Assembly (NCBI GenBank): GCA_037447655.1
Contig: JBBHKE010001354.1
Coordinates: 1 to 64,000 of the forward strand
Reading direction: 5' to 3'
From: Zygnema cylindricum
Lineage: Eukaryota > Streptophyta > Zygnematophyceae > Zygnematales > Zygnemataceae
DNA: 64,000 bases
Shown here piece by piece: positions 47,888 to 60,290 of this stretch (the first letter of the stretch is position 1; the number at the start of each line of letters is the position of its first letter). Made by a program: the position numbers and the translations under genes. The notes below the pieces were generated by a model. The model made no database searches and had not been told where the DNA came from. It saw only the letters and a program-made list of their open reading frames with translations.

Positions 47888-48903
47888 TGTAATAGGATCT
47901 CCTACCTCTCAGAAAAATCCCATTACTACAACCAATTTCAACCACACATTCCACACATTGGAAAAATACACATCCGCATTGGAAAGCACTCACATAAGGA
48001 TAAACTTTAAATTATAACAAGCTTCCGTCCACATAACATTAGCTTAGTCTCTTGCCCTTATGGCTCAACCCTTCATTTTAAATTGTTTTCCACTACTCTC
48101 CACTCTCAATAATTCTATCTCTTAACTACTAAAACACTACTTAGTTTGTAAGAGATTTCAACGTCAAAATGCCAATGCTCCAATTTGGTTTTAATCGCTC
48201 AAACCAAGATCAGTCAGAATTTCCACAAACTTTTCCAAAGGAAAAGATGTTTACTCTCCTCTTAGACTTTACTATTTCTCCATCATCGCCCTGGACTCGC
48301 CAGGCCAGAGTCAACGCTCTGTTGAACAGGTTTTACCTGGGCCAATCATTGATCAACAAGGACTCAGACTGACCAATGCAAAAGCATGCGAAATCACTTA
48401 CTAACTATGTAGCATTTCTAACCAATCAAATGCTACGTTTCACTGCGTAACACTTACGCGCAAAAGTGGGCGCCAAACGAAACGCGACTTCGCACGAATG
48501 TGCGTTGCGAATTTCGCAAACGAAACTTCATATGAAATTCCATAAAATAAAGTGACATTTCGTACTAAAAATTGTACGAAACAACCCATCGTGCGTACCA
48601 AACAAAATATTTATTTCGTTTAGTACTTTAAAAACGTACGCCTTAAATTCCGTGGATAGTTTGACCCTTAACCCGTAACAATGAACACCCAATCGTTATT
48701 TTGACCTCGCGCTATCGCCTAAATACACCAATCGCTATATCTTTTAAAATACAACCCCAAATCGTGCAATTATTTCGCGAACGTCTATCAAATTCAAAAC
48801 TCTATTTTCGTAACACTTAAATACCCATTTACGAGCAAGTTTGATCCACTATTATTGTTATATAATCCCCTCCTTATATTTAGCTGACCTTAGTTAAAAC
48901 ACA
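47888..48903 (-). mobile_element. LTR of the outer Ty3/gypsy element (its 3' LTR)
   Basis: Begins TGTAATAGGATCTC and matches 63190-64000 along the length available. The inner boundary (about 48903, ...AACACA) is judged from the TG/CA rule only. A purine-rich minus-strand stretch (GGAGGGATAATAA) lies at 48930-48945. The inner retrotransposon sits right after it. Confidence 0.8.
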
Positions 48904-48948
48904 TTTCATTCTCAAGATGGGACTTCTATATTATTATCCCTCCAATAT

Positions 48949-49432
48949 TGTAACAGGGTTACAGAATTGGGTACTTAGTGGCTAGGGCTAGGCTGCTATA
49001 GTTGCGATTCCAGAGCAGCGCAGCTGCAATTCCAGACCTGCGCAGCATAGCAGCATAACAACTTAGCGGCGTAAAAACTTAATAACGCAGCAGCGTAGCA
49101 GCGCAGCATAGCAACGCCGCAGAATGTAGATTGAGCTGTATAGTTCTAGAAGGAAGTTTTGGATAGATCTCGGTTGACCGTGAAGGTCCACGTGTACAGC
49201 TGTATAGTACTAGGTTGACTAGCAGTTAGTTAGTTTAAATAGTCGAGTAAGACCTAGTGAATGACACCTCAAGTAGACCTACACAGTTAGCGCAACCTTG
49301 TACTCTCTTTCAAGTAATAAAGCGCAACCTTGTCTGTGAGTTCTGTGTGCTCTTGCTGTTGCTACGGGAAGATCCTTGGTGTTTTCCGCTGTGCACTGTG
49401 ACGTGTTGTGGTGTATTGTTGCCTCTTTTACA
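48949..49432 (+). mobile_element. 5' LTR of the inner Ty3/gypsy element
   Basis: 484 bp, TGTAACAGGGTTAC to CCTCTTTTACA, almost identical to 56500-56983, which is also 484 bp. It includes a stretch of AGCAGC/AGCGCAGC words (49010-49130). Flanks AATAT (48944-48948) and AATAC (56984-56988) fit a 5-bp target duplication with one change. Confidence 0.95.
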
Positions 49433-49433
49433 C

Positions 49434-49445
49434 TGGTATCGGAGC
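49434..49445 (+). promoter_or_regulatory. Primer-binding site, inner element
   Basis: TGGTATCGGAGC one base after the 5' LTR, matching the plant initiator tRNA-Met type. The TRIM at 32863 has the identical 12 bases. Confidence 0.9.
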
Positions 49446-49466
49446 TGTTACCCGTGACTCGACAGC

Positions 49467-50414
49467 ATGGATGAACACGGCGTATCCACTACAGAAATGT
49501 TGGCGCAATTTCTCAAGGAGTTGGAAAGTGTGAGATTACAGAACGCGCAGCTAAGTAACACCGTTGCAGCCTTGGAGTCTCGTCTAGGGGAGCGACCTCA
49601 TGGAGGCATAGAAGGAGACTCCAGGAGACCGAAATTAAGGCTTCCCGATGAGTTTGACCCTGCAAGACACAAGAACCTTGACTCATGGCTATTCTCCGTG
49701 GCGAACTATCTCGAGAATTTTCCTAGCCTATCGGATCGTCAGAAGATTCACTACGCGGGTGGTCTTCTTAAAGGGGCAGCGGGAGCTTGGTGGAAAACAT
49801 TGGTAGAGGACAATGAGTTACTGACCGTCTGGGCGCTCTTCGTTCAACTCCTTCGTGACATTTGGCAGCCCGTCAACACGATGAAGGCGGCGAGAGATAA
49901 GATCGCAGTATTGAAGCAACGAACTTCAGTGATGGAGTTTACGCAGCGGTTCTTGGAGTGTAAAGTTCAAATACCTACGATGACGGAAGATGAAGCTGTG
50001 GATCGCTTCGTGAAGGGGCTTAAGTCGTCTATTCGTAGAGATGTGGAACAATGGCTTGCTCGGGAAAGCATGACTCCTCCTCTCTCAGCAATCATCCAGT
50101 TTGCGGAGCGGACCGATTCGGTCGACTTTAACCTCCGAAGACCTTATCACTACGGGTCGAGCAGTAGCGAGGAAACCGACGAGACGACGGTCCAACCCCC
50201 ATGGAGCTCGTCGCAATTAATGAGGAAAAAGAAGTGGTCAATGTCCTGCGGAGAAAGAAGAAACCTACCAAGACCAAGACCAATGACTTATCCCCCGAGG
50301 AAATCCAGCGGAGGAGGCAAAATCGCCTATGCTTCAAGTGCGGTTCTCCAAATCATATGGCTCGAGAGTGTCCAAAACGGAAAGGTCCCAAAAAGGGAAA
50401 ACTTACCGTTATGA
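49467..50414 (+). CDS. Inner Ty3/gypsy gag (capsid region)
   Basis: Starts 34 bases after the 5' LTR. The N-terminus holds a short coiled-coil-like stretch ([19 protein letters not shown]), followed by the retrotransposon gag domain (about residues 60-190, with [17 protein letters not shown] and DRFVKGL). Capsids of this family package element RNA in the cytoplasm. From about 50215 the frame runs out of register with the family; the zinc knuckle and everything downstream are in the -1 frame. The last 70 or so residues of this ORF are therefore not genuine gag. Confidence 0.85.
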   Translation: MDEHGVSTTEMLAQFLKELESVRLQNAQLSNTVAALESRLGERPHGGIEGDSRRPKLRLPDEFDPARHKNLDSWLFSVANYLENFPSLSDRQKIHYAGGLLKGAAGAWWKTLVEDNELLTVWALFVQLLRDIWQPVNTMKAARDKIAVLKQRTSVMEFTQRFLECKVQIPTMTEDEAVDRFVKGLKSSIRRDVEQWLARESMTPPLSAIIQFAERTDSVDFNLRRPYHYGSSSSEETDETTVQPPWSSSQLMRKKKWSMSCGERRNLPRPRPMTYPPRKSSGGGKIAYASSAVLQIIWLESVQNGKVPKRENLPL

Positions 50415-52432
50415 GGTTAGCCGGAGAAGGAGGAGACCCTTTGATATTTCGGGGTCAAATAGGAGTAAGTGCAGCTAACTTCATGGTGGACTCCGGAGCA
50501 TCGGGGAACTTCATTAATGAGGCGACGGTGAAAAGGTTGAAACTTCCTCTTCTGGTACTAAATGATCATCAGTCGGTACAATTGGCCGACGGAAGTTCCT
50601 TATTTATTACCCATCATACCCCGAGGTTACGCGTCGGCATTGGGAAATTCCGATGGTACGACACGCTTCATGTATTACCTCTTGGGGACCATGAGGTAAT
50701 CTTGGGGAAGCCGTGGCTGCAAAAATGGAATCCGACAATTGATTGGAGAAGTGGCGCCATGAGAGTAAAGAAAGGTGAAGAAGAGTTCGAGGTAAAAGCG
50801 GGAGCGGCTGGTAAGGGAGCGGAAGAGGGACGCCTGCTTTCGGCCTTACAGCTTAAGAGGGAACTCAAGAAAGGGGAAATGATTGGTATGGCGGTCGTCC
50901 AGCCAATGGAGGAGGCGAAGGAGGAGATCCCGGAAGAATGGAAGAAGAAGGACCCCGACTTCAACTCCAAAGAAAGTGACGACATTGGAAAGACTTTCGA
51001 AGAGGCCCCGGATGTCGTGACAAAACTTCTCGAGGAGTACGCAGATGTATTTCCCCCGAAGCTCCCCGAAGGATTACCTCCAAAGCGCGAAGTAGACCAT
51101 AAGATAGAGCTTGTTCTTGGAGCGGTACCCCCGGCTAATCGGATGTACAAGATGAGCTACACCGAGTTGGACGAATTGAAAAAGCAACTCGCGGAGTTGG
51201 TCGAAGCCGGAACAATCGAATCAAGCAAGTCACCGTATGGAGCCCCCGTTCTCTTTGTGAACAAGAAAGATGGAGGTTTCCGTATGTGTGTAGAGTACCG
51301 AGCGCTGAACAAATTAACGGTGAAGAATGCGTACCCCCTACCGAGGATAGACAAATTGTTGGATCGACTTCGAGGTGCCAAATATTTTTCGAAAATAGAC
51401 TTGCGGAGCGGCTACCACCAGATCAGAATTACCGAGGAGGATGTGGAGAAGACGGCGTTCAGAACTCGATACGGTCATTTCCAATTTCGGGTAATGCCGT
51501 TCTGGTTGACTAACGCACCGGCGACCTTTATGCATTTAATGAATTCCGTCTTTCGGCAATATCTGGACGCGTTTGTGATCGTCTTCCTCGACGACATACT
51601 GGTGTATAGCCGAACGCAGGAGGAGCATATGAAGCATTTACGGACGGTCCTTCAAGTCCTTCGGGAGCATAAGTTATAAGCAAAAAGAAGTAAATGTGAC
51701 TTCTTCGAGGAGAAGATTGATTTTTTAGGCCATGTGGTGAGCCGGGACGGAATCGCAGTGGATCCAAACAAGACAAAGGTCGTTAAGGAGTGGCCGCAGC
51801 CGACAAATATCACGGAGTTACGGAGCTTTCTAGGACTATGCTCCTATTATCGACGTTTTGTTGAAGGTTTCGCAAAAATCGCGGCACCGCTTACGGAGTT
51901 GCTCAAAAATGATGTACCCTATGATTGGAAAGCGCCGCAAAGGGCAGCCTTTAACACGCTAAAGGAGCGGTTGGTTACCGCCCCTGTGTTAGCTGTTCCC
52001 GATCCGCACTTACCTTGGACGATAATTACCGACGCTAGCGATACGGCTATTGGGGCGATCCTTATGCAGGATCAAGGAAAAGGCCTTCAACCCATCGCCT
52101 ACGACAGTCGAAAACTAAAGGCAGCAGAGCTGAACTGGGCCACCCATGAGAAAGAGACAATAGCTATCATCAATGCGCTGGAGGTTTGGAAGTGTTACGT
52201 TCAGGGGAAACGGATCACGGTTATCACGGATCACCACGCCTTACAATATCTCCAAACCCAGCCGAAGTTGTCCAAGAAACAAGTGCGCTGGATGACGTTT
52301 CTGCAAACCTTCGGTCCGGAACTTGTTATAGAATATAAGCTGGGCAAAACGAACCCGGCGGATGCGCTGTCAAGAAGACCCGACGTCGCTGCGCTGTTGT
52401 TTTTAGAAAGCTTTAGTCCTCTTTATGCCTCA
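50201..52432 (+). pseudogene. Inner Ty3/gypsy pol, part 1: zinc knuckle, protease, RT, RNase H
   Basis: Domains in order: CCHC knuckle ([14 protein letters not shown], about 50330), aspartic protease (VDSGASGNF, about 50490), reverse transcriptase (about 51150-51750, with FLDDILVYS), and RNase H ([11 protein letters not shown], about 52030, to about 52390). A TAA at 51677-51679 breaks the frame between RT motifs, and the usual FGL after the RT core reads FWL. After RADALSRRP-like sequence the frame loses family resemblance at about 52430, where an insert begins. Products copy element RNA to DNA; this copy cannot make a full polyprotein. Confidence 0.9.
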
Positions 52433-53090
52433 GCTGTGAGAGAGAGCTGTTCAGGACTTAAGCTATTTTTGGTTGAGTTCGGTTCAGTACTTACCGAAAT
52501 TAGTGTGACAGTGAAGTTGGGAGTTCACGGTTCATTCACACTTGGGACACGTGTCGTCACTTGGGAGAATGCGTGAGTATGTCCTCCGTGGACGTACGGA
52601 AATTCGGCAGGACCACTGGACTTCGTGAAGTCAATTCTACGGTGCCAAATCCTCTAATCGGACCGCTGACAGCCGCCGCCAACAAATAGTGACGAGGCGT
52701 GACTAGATCATTATCACTTTACGTTGTCTGAACTTCGGTGTAAATATGTGTGATAGAATGTTAGATGTACGGCTGGAATGCCTCCGTACAGCTTAGTGTA
52801 GTTTCGGTGTATAAAAGTAGGACTTAGTGAATTTGATTTTTAGGAACAAATGATATGAAAACTGTACACTCAGTTTTATGTAATTTCATTTCTACATATC
52901 TCACAGATTTGTGAGCGGAATTGAATGAAATTTTGTGTGTGTGTTTCTTTGTATGTTATCTACATTGTGGCAAATTTTCAGGACGTTTGGAGCGTTTTTC
53001 TGAAAGTTATAGTCTGTCAAAGTTGCTGTTCAGCCATCGGTATTTGTGGAAGCTTCCTCTCTTGATTTGTTCTACGATGACTACTGCTGC
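52433..53090 (+). mobile_element. LTR-like insert between RNase H and integrase
   Basis: About 0.6-0.7 kb that does not belong to pol separates RNase H from the integrase part. It starts TGTGAGAGAGAGC and holds a TATA box (TATAAAAG, 52810-52817) and an AT-rich part like a promoter and polyadenylation region of an LTR. Exact boundaries and a target duplication could not be established. Confidence 0.45.
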
Positions 53091-54905
53091 ATCTTCTTCA
53101 TCTTCAGTACCAACACTTGTCTCAGAACAACATGCGCCGGCAGCACAGCAACGACCGCAAGCATCGCCCCAAGGGAACGGAGACTCTGTGAAAGAGAACA
53201 CCGCAACGTCGACCGCAGCGCAAGATCCGAAACTCAGCGCAGTCACCAGTACGGTGCAGGTGGACGAACAGTGGTTAAGTCGGATAAAAGACACCTACGA
53301 CGACGATGATGCACTAAAGGAACTCATCAAACGGAAGGTACTCGTCAAACCGCCAATGGTATGCGGCGATAGAGACCGAGTAAGACAACACGGCTTTATG
53401 TGCCAACAAATACGGAACTTCGTCACACGATTCTTAAAATGAGTCACGACGAGCGGCTCAGTGGACATTTTGGGCGGGATAAAACATCCGCACGTGTCGC
53501 TGAGGCGTATTACTGGCCAAACATGACTCGAGACATTGCAGTATATGTCCGGACGTGTGACTCGTGTAATAGGAACAAATCGGATTCAGGGCAACAAGGT
53601 CTGTTACAACCCTTTCCAATACCATCTGTTCCTTGGGAGGCGATCTCAATGGATTTCATCGTGGCCCTTCCCCGGACGAAGGAGGGCTACGACTCAATCT
53701 TCGTCGTCGTGGATTACCTGACAAAAATGGCACATTTTCTCCCTACGTCCACCACAGCTACTGCACGAGATATCGCGAACTTATTCTTTCGGGAGATATT
53801 CCGCCATCACGGACTTCCAAAAAGGATCGTTAGCGACCGCGATCGTAAATTCGTGAGCCACTTTTGGCAAAATCTATTTGCGTTATGTGGCACGCAGCTG
53901 GCCATGTCCACAGCCTACCACCCTCAAACTGATGGTCAGACTGAAAGGGTGAATCGAACTTTGGAGGAAGCGTTGCGGGCTTATGTCTCGGTGCACCAAA
54001 CGGATTGGGTGGACCATTTAACAGCGATTGAGGTAGCATATAACAGTGCAGTGCACTCTTCGACGAATGCTACGCCATTCTCCCTCAATGGACGACAACC
54101 CACTCTTCCCCAAAACTTATTGGTAGCGGACTGCCAAACACCGGCAGCTCTGGACTTTGCCAAAACGCTGCAAGAAAACCTGGAAAAGGCGGCCAAGGCG
54201 CTCCAAATGGCAAAGAATCGTCAAAAGTCGCAGGCCAACGCTCATCGGAAGGACATCATCTTTAGCGTGGGGGACAAGGTTCGCCTTGATATGGCAAACC
54301 TCTCCTTGCCGGGTGCCCTCTTGAAGAAGTTGGCCCCGAAGTTCACGCGCCCGTTCACCCTTCTTTCCCGTGTGGGCGCCGTGGCTTATAAATTGGATAT
54401 CCCGACGGACTGGCATATCCACAACGTTTTTCATGTTTCCCTTCTTAAACCATTCCGCGATTCTGATTCAATGTTCCCTCATCGACGACGGCATACTCGT
54501 TTACCACCCGTTCAAGGAACCTCGGACGAGTATGAGGTGGAAGAGATCCTTAAGTCACGCCAGTCTCGGAATTCCAACTCCACCCAATACTTGGTGCGTT
54601 GGAAGGGTTACGGTGCTGAGGACAACTCTTCGGTGGACGGGAGGGATCTACATTCCCCGGAGTTGCTGCACCGGTTTCAACAGAGTGAGGCCACTCAGCT
54701 TTACCAGAGGGGCAATCGCAGCGGCCGCAACAAAGGAGCGAATCGCAGTGTCGCAACCATCGTAATCATCTTGGGGACGCGGCAAAGGACCGCAGCTGGG
54801 ATGTTACCACACCGTAGCGCTATAGCAGCGCAACCAACGCAGCGCAACATGATTACCATGACGTCAAAGGATCGCAGCACCATCCCAGCACCACCGCTGC
54901 GCTGA
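53091..54905 (+). pseudogene. Inner Ty3/gypsy pol, part 2: integrase and chromodomain
   Basis: A frame at about 53250-53385 gives the RNase H-integrase linker. A frameshift near 53390 leads into 53400-54905. The integrase shows the zinc-binding H-H-C-C (DERLSGHFGRDKT to CDSCNRNK), catalytic Asp residues (SMDFIVALP and SDRDRKFVSHF) and Glu (QTDGQTERVNR). A chromodomain follows (YEVEEILKSR, QYLVRWKGYG), partly degraded after its centre. Chromodomain elements direct integration to chromatin marks. The last 80 residues are low-quality sequence without family resemblance. Confidence 0.9.
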
Positions 54906-55042
54906 CAGGAAAGCGCAACGGCGCAATTGTGTTTAACTATGTGGGAAACGAAGTACCCTCAGTTTCGCCGCAGCAGCGCAGTTTTATAAATGATGGACGC
55001 CACGATACCCTCGCACGCTAAGACGCTTCGCAAAGTCCAAAA

Positions 55043-56454
55043 GTGAAACCCTCAACCCCCGTGAATAAAGCCGCCATCCGTCCTCACGACCAACCCAGTC
55101 TCGGCAGCTTGGAAATTGCTTCTCTCCACACAATCAGTTTACCTTCGCTTCTGGAATTACCGGAATTGTCTGGTTCAGCAGTGTCTATGGCGTCGTCATC
55201 CTCTCCACCACCAAAAAGGAGGAGACTGGTACGGGTGGGACAAGGAGATCCGAACCGTCCCGAGAGATTGTTAAGGGCGGCGGAGGCCATGGTGGAAGCA
55301 AGCAGGCGAAGAGAAGTAGAAGTGGAGCCGGAACCTGAGGAAAGTGCCAGTAGCGAGGCATGACCGGCAGAGACCAGTGGAGGGGAGGGGTCAGAAAACT
55401 CACAGGACCCTGAATACACCCCAACCCGGGAAGGTGATCAGGAATTTAAAGAAGACCATGAGCTATCGGAGGCGGAGGAACCGGAACGAGAACCAACGCC
55501 TCCGCCAATTGAAGAGCGCGCCTCAGATCTAGAGGTGATGCGGGACCCAAACAAGGAGAGTACTGCGGACGAGCACTCGTCTGATAGCGCGGAAAAGAAG
55601 GCAGAGGCACAATACCCCAGTGGCGACGATGTGTTCCTCCTGGGAGGGAACCGAAGAGATCCGGAGGAGGAAAGCAAACAGGGAGAGGAAATTCCCGACT
55701 ACCTCTTCCCACTACTGGTCGACACCCAGCATCCGGACCTCGCCTTCAGCTTCGCCAAAAGGTTTTATTGGAACCCCTCGGAGTGGCCCGAGGAATTGCG
55801 TATAGGGAAGCCTGGGATCCTATCCGTATTCCTGTTGACGTTGCGTCACACCCAGCGTGGAATTTCATGCGGACAAAAGACTTGGGAAATAATCATAAGG
55901 GTTATATGCAGCTAAACCCTCACGCCTTACCATTCGTGGAAGTGGTAGAGGACAACTACAGGTACAGGATTGATGTTCCCGGGTTACTCCGTCATTATCA
56001 CCCGTGGGATGTCCGCCTCCACGACATCATCTCTAGAGCTGAGGTCACCCCTGAGGTGCGGGTACTCAAGTTGGCTCGAAAGAATGCTCTGCAGCGAGCT
56101 CGAGCTGCAAAGAAACACGTGTCCTTTAAATTACGCAAGGTACCTCGGTGGGAACCGGCGGACAAAGTAGCGAAGGAAGTATCCCCAGTGGCCGATCCTG
56201 AAGAACCCCGGATTCCGGCACCCGAGGAGCCTGCACCGGCGGACGTTCCGCCGCGACCCGAAGTACCCAAGGTTGAGGAAGGGGAAGATCAGGTTCGGGA
56301 ACGAATCACTCGGCGGCGGTTGGCAAATCATCACATCGCGTTACTAGAGACCCGATGTGAACAGCTCCAAAATCAACTCGACGCCCTTCGCCAGGAGTTC
56401 GAAGAGTATCGCGAGGAAACATATGACATACTCCAGCAATTGCAGTTTCCGTGA
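55043..56454 (+). pseudogene. Extra ORF between pol and the 3' LTR of the inner element
   Basis: Frame 55043-55915 is open apart from one TGA (55361-55363). A single frameshift near 55800 leads into 55768-56454, giving about 470 codons in all. The first third is acidic with a basic patch (PPKKRRRLVRVGQ, like a nuclear localisation signal). The middle (about 55740-56030) is hydrophobic-aromatic with FAKRFYWNPSEWPEE and YRYRIDVPGLL. Next comes a Pro/Glu-rich linker (VADPEEPRIPAPEEPAP). The end is a coiled coil (HHIALLETRCEQLQNQLDALRQEF). I recognise no family. Some plant Ty3/gypsy lineages carry additional ORFs at this place; whether this is one of those is unknown. Confidence 0.6.
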
Positions 56455-56487
56455 GTCAATCAAAGTTCAGCGGGACACTGAATCCTT

Positions 56488-56499
56488 AGTGGGAGGCAC
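56488..56499 (+). promoter_or_regulatory. Putative polypurine tract, inner element
   Basis: AGTGGGAGGCAC directly before the 3' LTR. It is a short and imperfect purine run. Confidence 0.5.
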
Positions 56500-56983
56500 T
56501 GTAACAGGGTTACAGAATTGGGTACTTAGTGGCTAGGGCTAGGCTCCTATAGTTGCGATTCCAGAGCAGTGCAGCTCCGATTCCAGACCAACGCAGCATA
56601 GCAGCATAGCACCTTAGCGGCGTAGCAACTTAGTAGCGCAGCAGCGTAGCAGCGCAGCATAGCAACGCCGCAGAATGTAGATTGAGCTGTATAGTTCTAC
56701 ATGGAAGTTTTGGATAGATCTCGGTTGACCGTGAAGGTCCACGTGTACAACTGTATAGTACTTGGTTGACTAACAGTTAGTTAGTTTAAATAGTCGAGTA
56801 AGACCTAGTGAATGACACCTCAAGTAGACCTACACAGTTAGCGCAACCTTGTACTCTCTTTCAAGTAATAAAGCGCAACCTTGTCTGTGAGTTCTGTGTG
56901 CTCCTGCTGTTGCTACGGGAAGATCCTTCGTGTTTTCCGCTGTGCACTGTGACGTGTTGTGGTGTATTGTTGCCTCTTTTACA
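56500..56983 (+). mobile_element. 3' LTR of the inner Ty3/gypsy element
   Basis: 484 bp, same length as the 5' LTR, with only scattered substitutions and no indels noticed. The insertion is therefore fairly recent compared with the outer element. Confidence 0.95.
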
Positions 56984-59900
56984 AATACCTTTGTAAAAAC
57001 TCAGAATTTTTATCTTCTGAGGTTAACTCATCTTCTGGCCTTCCTAGATAATGCACTTGCCATAATATAGTATTGCCTACCTTAAACCGTTGACCAACCC
57101 TATCTTTTACCCATCTGTGAACCTCAGGTTCTATAATTATTGACGGATTCAATTCCAATTCTCCTTCAGCTGGTTGAAGATTTGCTAGTTTCAACTAGCT
57201 GATGTGTATCACTGGATGAATTTTTGTTGAAGGCGGAAAGTCCAATTTGGCAGCAACTGACGATATCATCTGGATTACAGTAAATGGTCCAATGTACTTA
57301 CGAGCAAATTTCCCCGTAGGATCCGATTGTCTCTCGATCTCGCACCTGTAATGAGTTGTTGAATGCCAAACCTTGTCACCTGTGTTTACCACCAAATCAC
57401 CCTGTTTGCGGTTAGCATTTAGTTCTTGCCTTTTTTGTGCCTCCACTAATGCATCCCAAACTGTTTTCCAAACCGTTTGAATGTATTCCCAAAATTCCGT
57501 TCTAGAACCCCTATTATCTTGAGTGACCCCTATTCTTAAGTCTAATGCTTTTCTTGGTTGGTATCCGTATGCAACTTGAAACAATGAGAATCATGTACTA
57601 GCATGTTTATATGAATTGTATGCAAATTCCATTAATGGCAGTTTAGATTCCCATGTGTTATGAACTCCACTACAAACAGTAATAAGTATTTTTTCTAGTG
57701 TACGGTTCACCCTTTCTGTCAGTCCATCTGTCTGAGTATGATAATAGGTACTCATTTTTAATTCAGTGCCTAAATTTTGCTGCAATTCTTTACAAAATGC
57801 AAACGTAAATTTAGAATCCCTATCACTGACTATAGACAGGGGAACTCCATGATGTCTGACCACGTTGTTAAAATATAACTTTGCAATATCTATTACCGAA
57901 TGAGTAGTTTTGCAAGGAATAAAGATTGCCATTTTACTGAACTTATCGACTACGACCATGATGCTGTCATTTCTTCTAGATGTAGTTGGTAATTTGACAA
58001 TAAAATCCATACTGACAGATTCTCATGGTCATTCAAGGTTATCTAAAGGTTTTCAGAGACCTGTAGGTTTCTCGTTACTAGGTTTACTCTGTTGGCAAAG
58101 GACACAACTTTCCACGTGTTTCGACACCTCCTTTGCCATCCCAGGCCAAAACAATATACTTTGCAACCGCCTAAGAGTTTTATCTTGACCTAGATGTCCT
58201 AAATGCTCATGGGCTTCCTGTAAAAGCTGTTTTCTTAAGTCTCCTATTTCAAGAATGCATAATCTATCCCTTGTTTGCAGATACAGTAAACCATCTTCTA
58301 TTCTAAAGTTTTTGACATGTCTTCCATTCAATGGGTCTGTCACTCTCGAAATATTCTTGCAAATCACAGCAAAATAAGGATCTCTATCAAAACCGTTTCT
58401 AACTGCATCTAAAAACAATTCATCTCGAGCCATCACACTTATTTCAAAACGTCTACTTAAAAGATCTTGGACTACATTTGTCTTTCCAAGAATATGTTTG
58501 ACATTAAATTTGAAATATGCTAATTTTTGCATCCACATAGCCTGTTTGCCAGTCATAATCTGTGCATCACTTCATTTCTTCAAATAGGAGAGTGCTTTAT
58601 TATCACAGTAAACTGTAAATTCTTTATTATGCAAATAATAACGCCATTTCACCAATGCATGAACAATTGCAAGTAATTATTTTTCTTGTGGTGTATAGTT
58701 CTTTTCAGCATCATTAAATTTCCTGGACTCAAAAGCAATAGGATGAAAATGTTTGCCGACTTTTTGACTTATGACTGCACCTAGACCTTTATCAGATGCA
58801 TCAGTAGTGATATGAATTTCAAATTCCCCTACAAGATCAGGATACACTAGTGTAGGGGCAAACGACTTCTCTTTAAGTTCCTCGAAATCTCTCTCTTGAT
58901 CGGTTCCCCACACAAACGTCTTCTTCTCCCGAAGTAAATCCGTCAATGGTGCGGCGATCATACTGAAGTTCTTGATAAATTTCTTGTAATAAGTGGCCAA
59001 TCCCAAAAATGATGAAACTTCTGTGGCATTAGTGGGTTGCTTCCAATTTTGTATTGCAATAATTTTGGATGAATTTGTTTTAACACCTTCCCCACTAACT
59101 ATATGTCCCAAAAAAAAATGTTCACTTATAAGAAAGCTGGATTTTGACAATTTTCCATATAACTTTCTTTCCCTTAACCTTTCCAATACTTAATTTAGAT
59201 GAATTACATATTGTTCTTTAGATTTGCTGTACATTATAATATCATCTATAAACACCTGAACAAACTTATCTATATACTATAAAAATGTTTTCTTCATTAA
59301 TCTTTGATAAGTAGGTGGTGCATTCGTCAAACCAAATGGCATCAGTATCCATTCAAAATGACCGAGTCTAGTTCTAAAAGCAATTTTATCAACATCTTCA
59401 GTTCTGATTGGCACCTGATTAAAGCCACCATGCAGATCAATCAAGGAAAACAATTTAGCAACTTTCAAACGATCTATCAAATCAGAAATTAAAGGTAACG
59501 GATAGTTATCATTCGGCGTAATCTTGTTCAAACTACGATAGTCGACACACATCCTCAAGGTGTTAGTTTCCCAATTAATTTGAGGGTTATGTTCAGTTAA
59601 CCAAGGCTTTCCCAGTATTAGCTCCTCACTACCCAAATTCATTATTTTCACACACAACTTTCATTTTATGACCTTGGATATCAACTTCTATTGTGTCAGT
59701 TTGTTAATCTAATGTGGATTTATTACCATTTGCCACTTGAACATGTAAAGGTTTTTCCCTTATAACAATAGGAATTTTATATTCCTCAACAAACATATGT
59801 GAAACAAAATTATGTGTAGCACATGAATCTACCATAACTCTCAATGGTTTTCCTTCCACTAAAGACTCGAATATGATCAAACTGTGTCTGGTGTCATCGT

Positions 59901-60290
59901 TACTTAACTGTCTTAACATAGGTCTATTGTTAAGAGTTTCATCAGAATGATTGTTCAAACTATGGAGTATAGTTAGCATTATAATAAATTCAGCTATCCT
60001 AGCCTTTCCATTCATTAACTTGCCCTCCAGAGTTAACTCATTAACCTCTAGATCTGATCGACTCAACTGAGGACTTTCAGCTAGTTCTTTCTGTTTCCCA
60101 CCTCTTGGGCTTCCTGCTCAGCTAAGTATAATGCAATATCTTCTTGAATACCGTCATTGACATCAACTGTTTTAAGATATCCTTTATCTGTACAATCCTT
60201 AGCGTAATGATCTGGACCCCGGCATTTAAAACAAGTGACTTTCTTTTTCGGTTTTGTGCATTCTTTGCTGAAATGTCCCTCCTCCCACAA
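56984..60290 (-). pseudogene. Outer Ty3/gypsy pol remains
   Basis: Read on the minus strand in broken frames: zinc knuckle (CFKCRGPDHYAKDC, about 60220), protease (VDSCATHNFVS, about 59820; family Gly after Ser is Cys), reverse transcriptase (59277-59600, then FIDDIIMYS at about 59240), RNase H (TDASDKGLGAV, about 58790), integrase zinc region (about 58090-58260) and core (58010-57591, MDFIVKLP, SDRDSKF, TERVNRTLE), then a chromodomain-like end (57194-56990). Sequence jumps from protease linker to mid-RT near 59555, so roughly 100 residues are deleted. Stops and frameshifts occur at nearly every domain boundary. It is non-functional. Confidence 0.9.
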
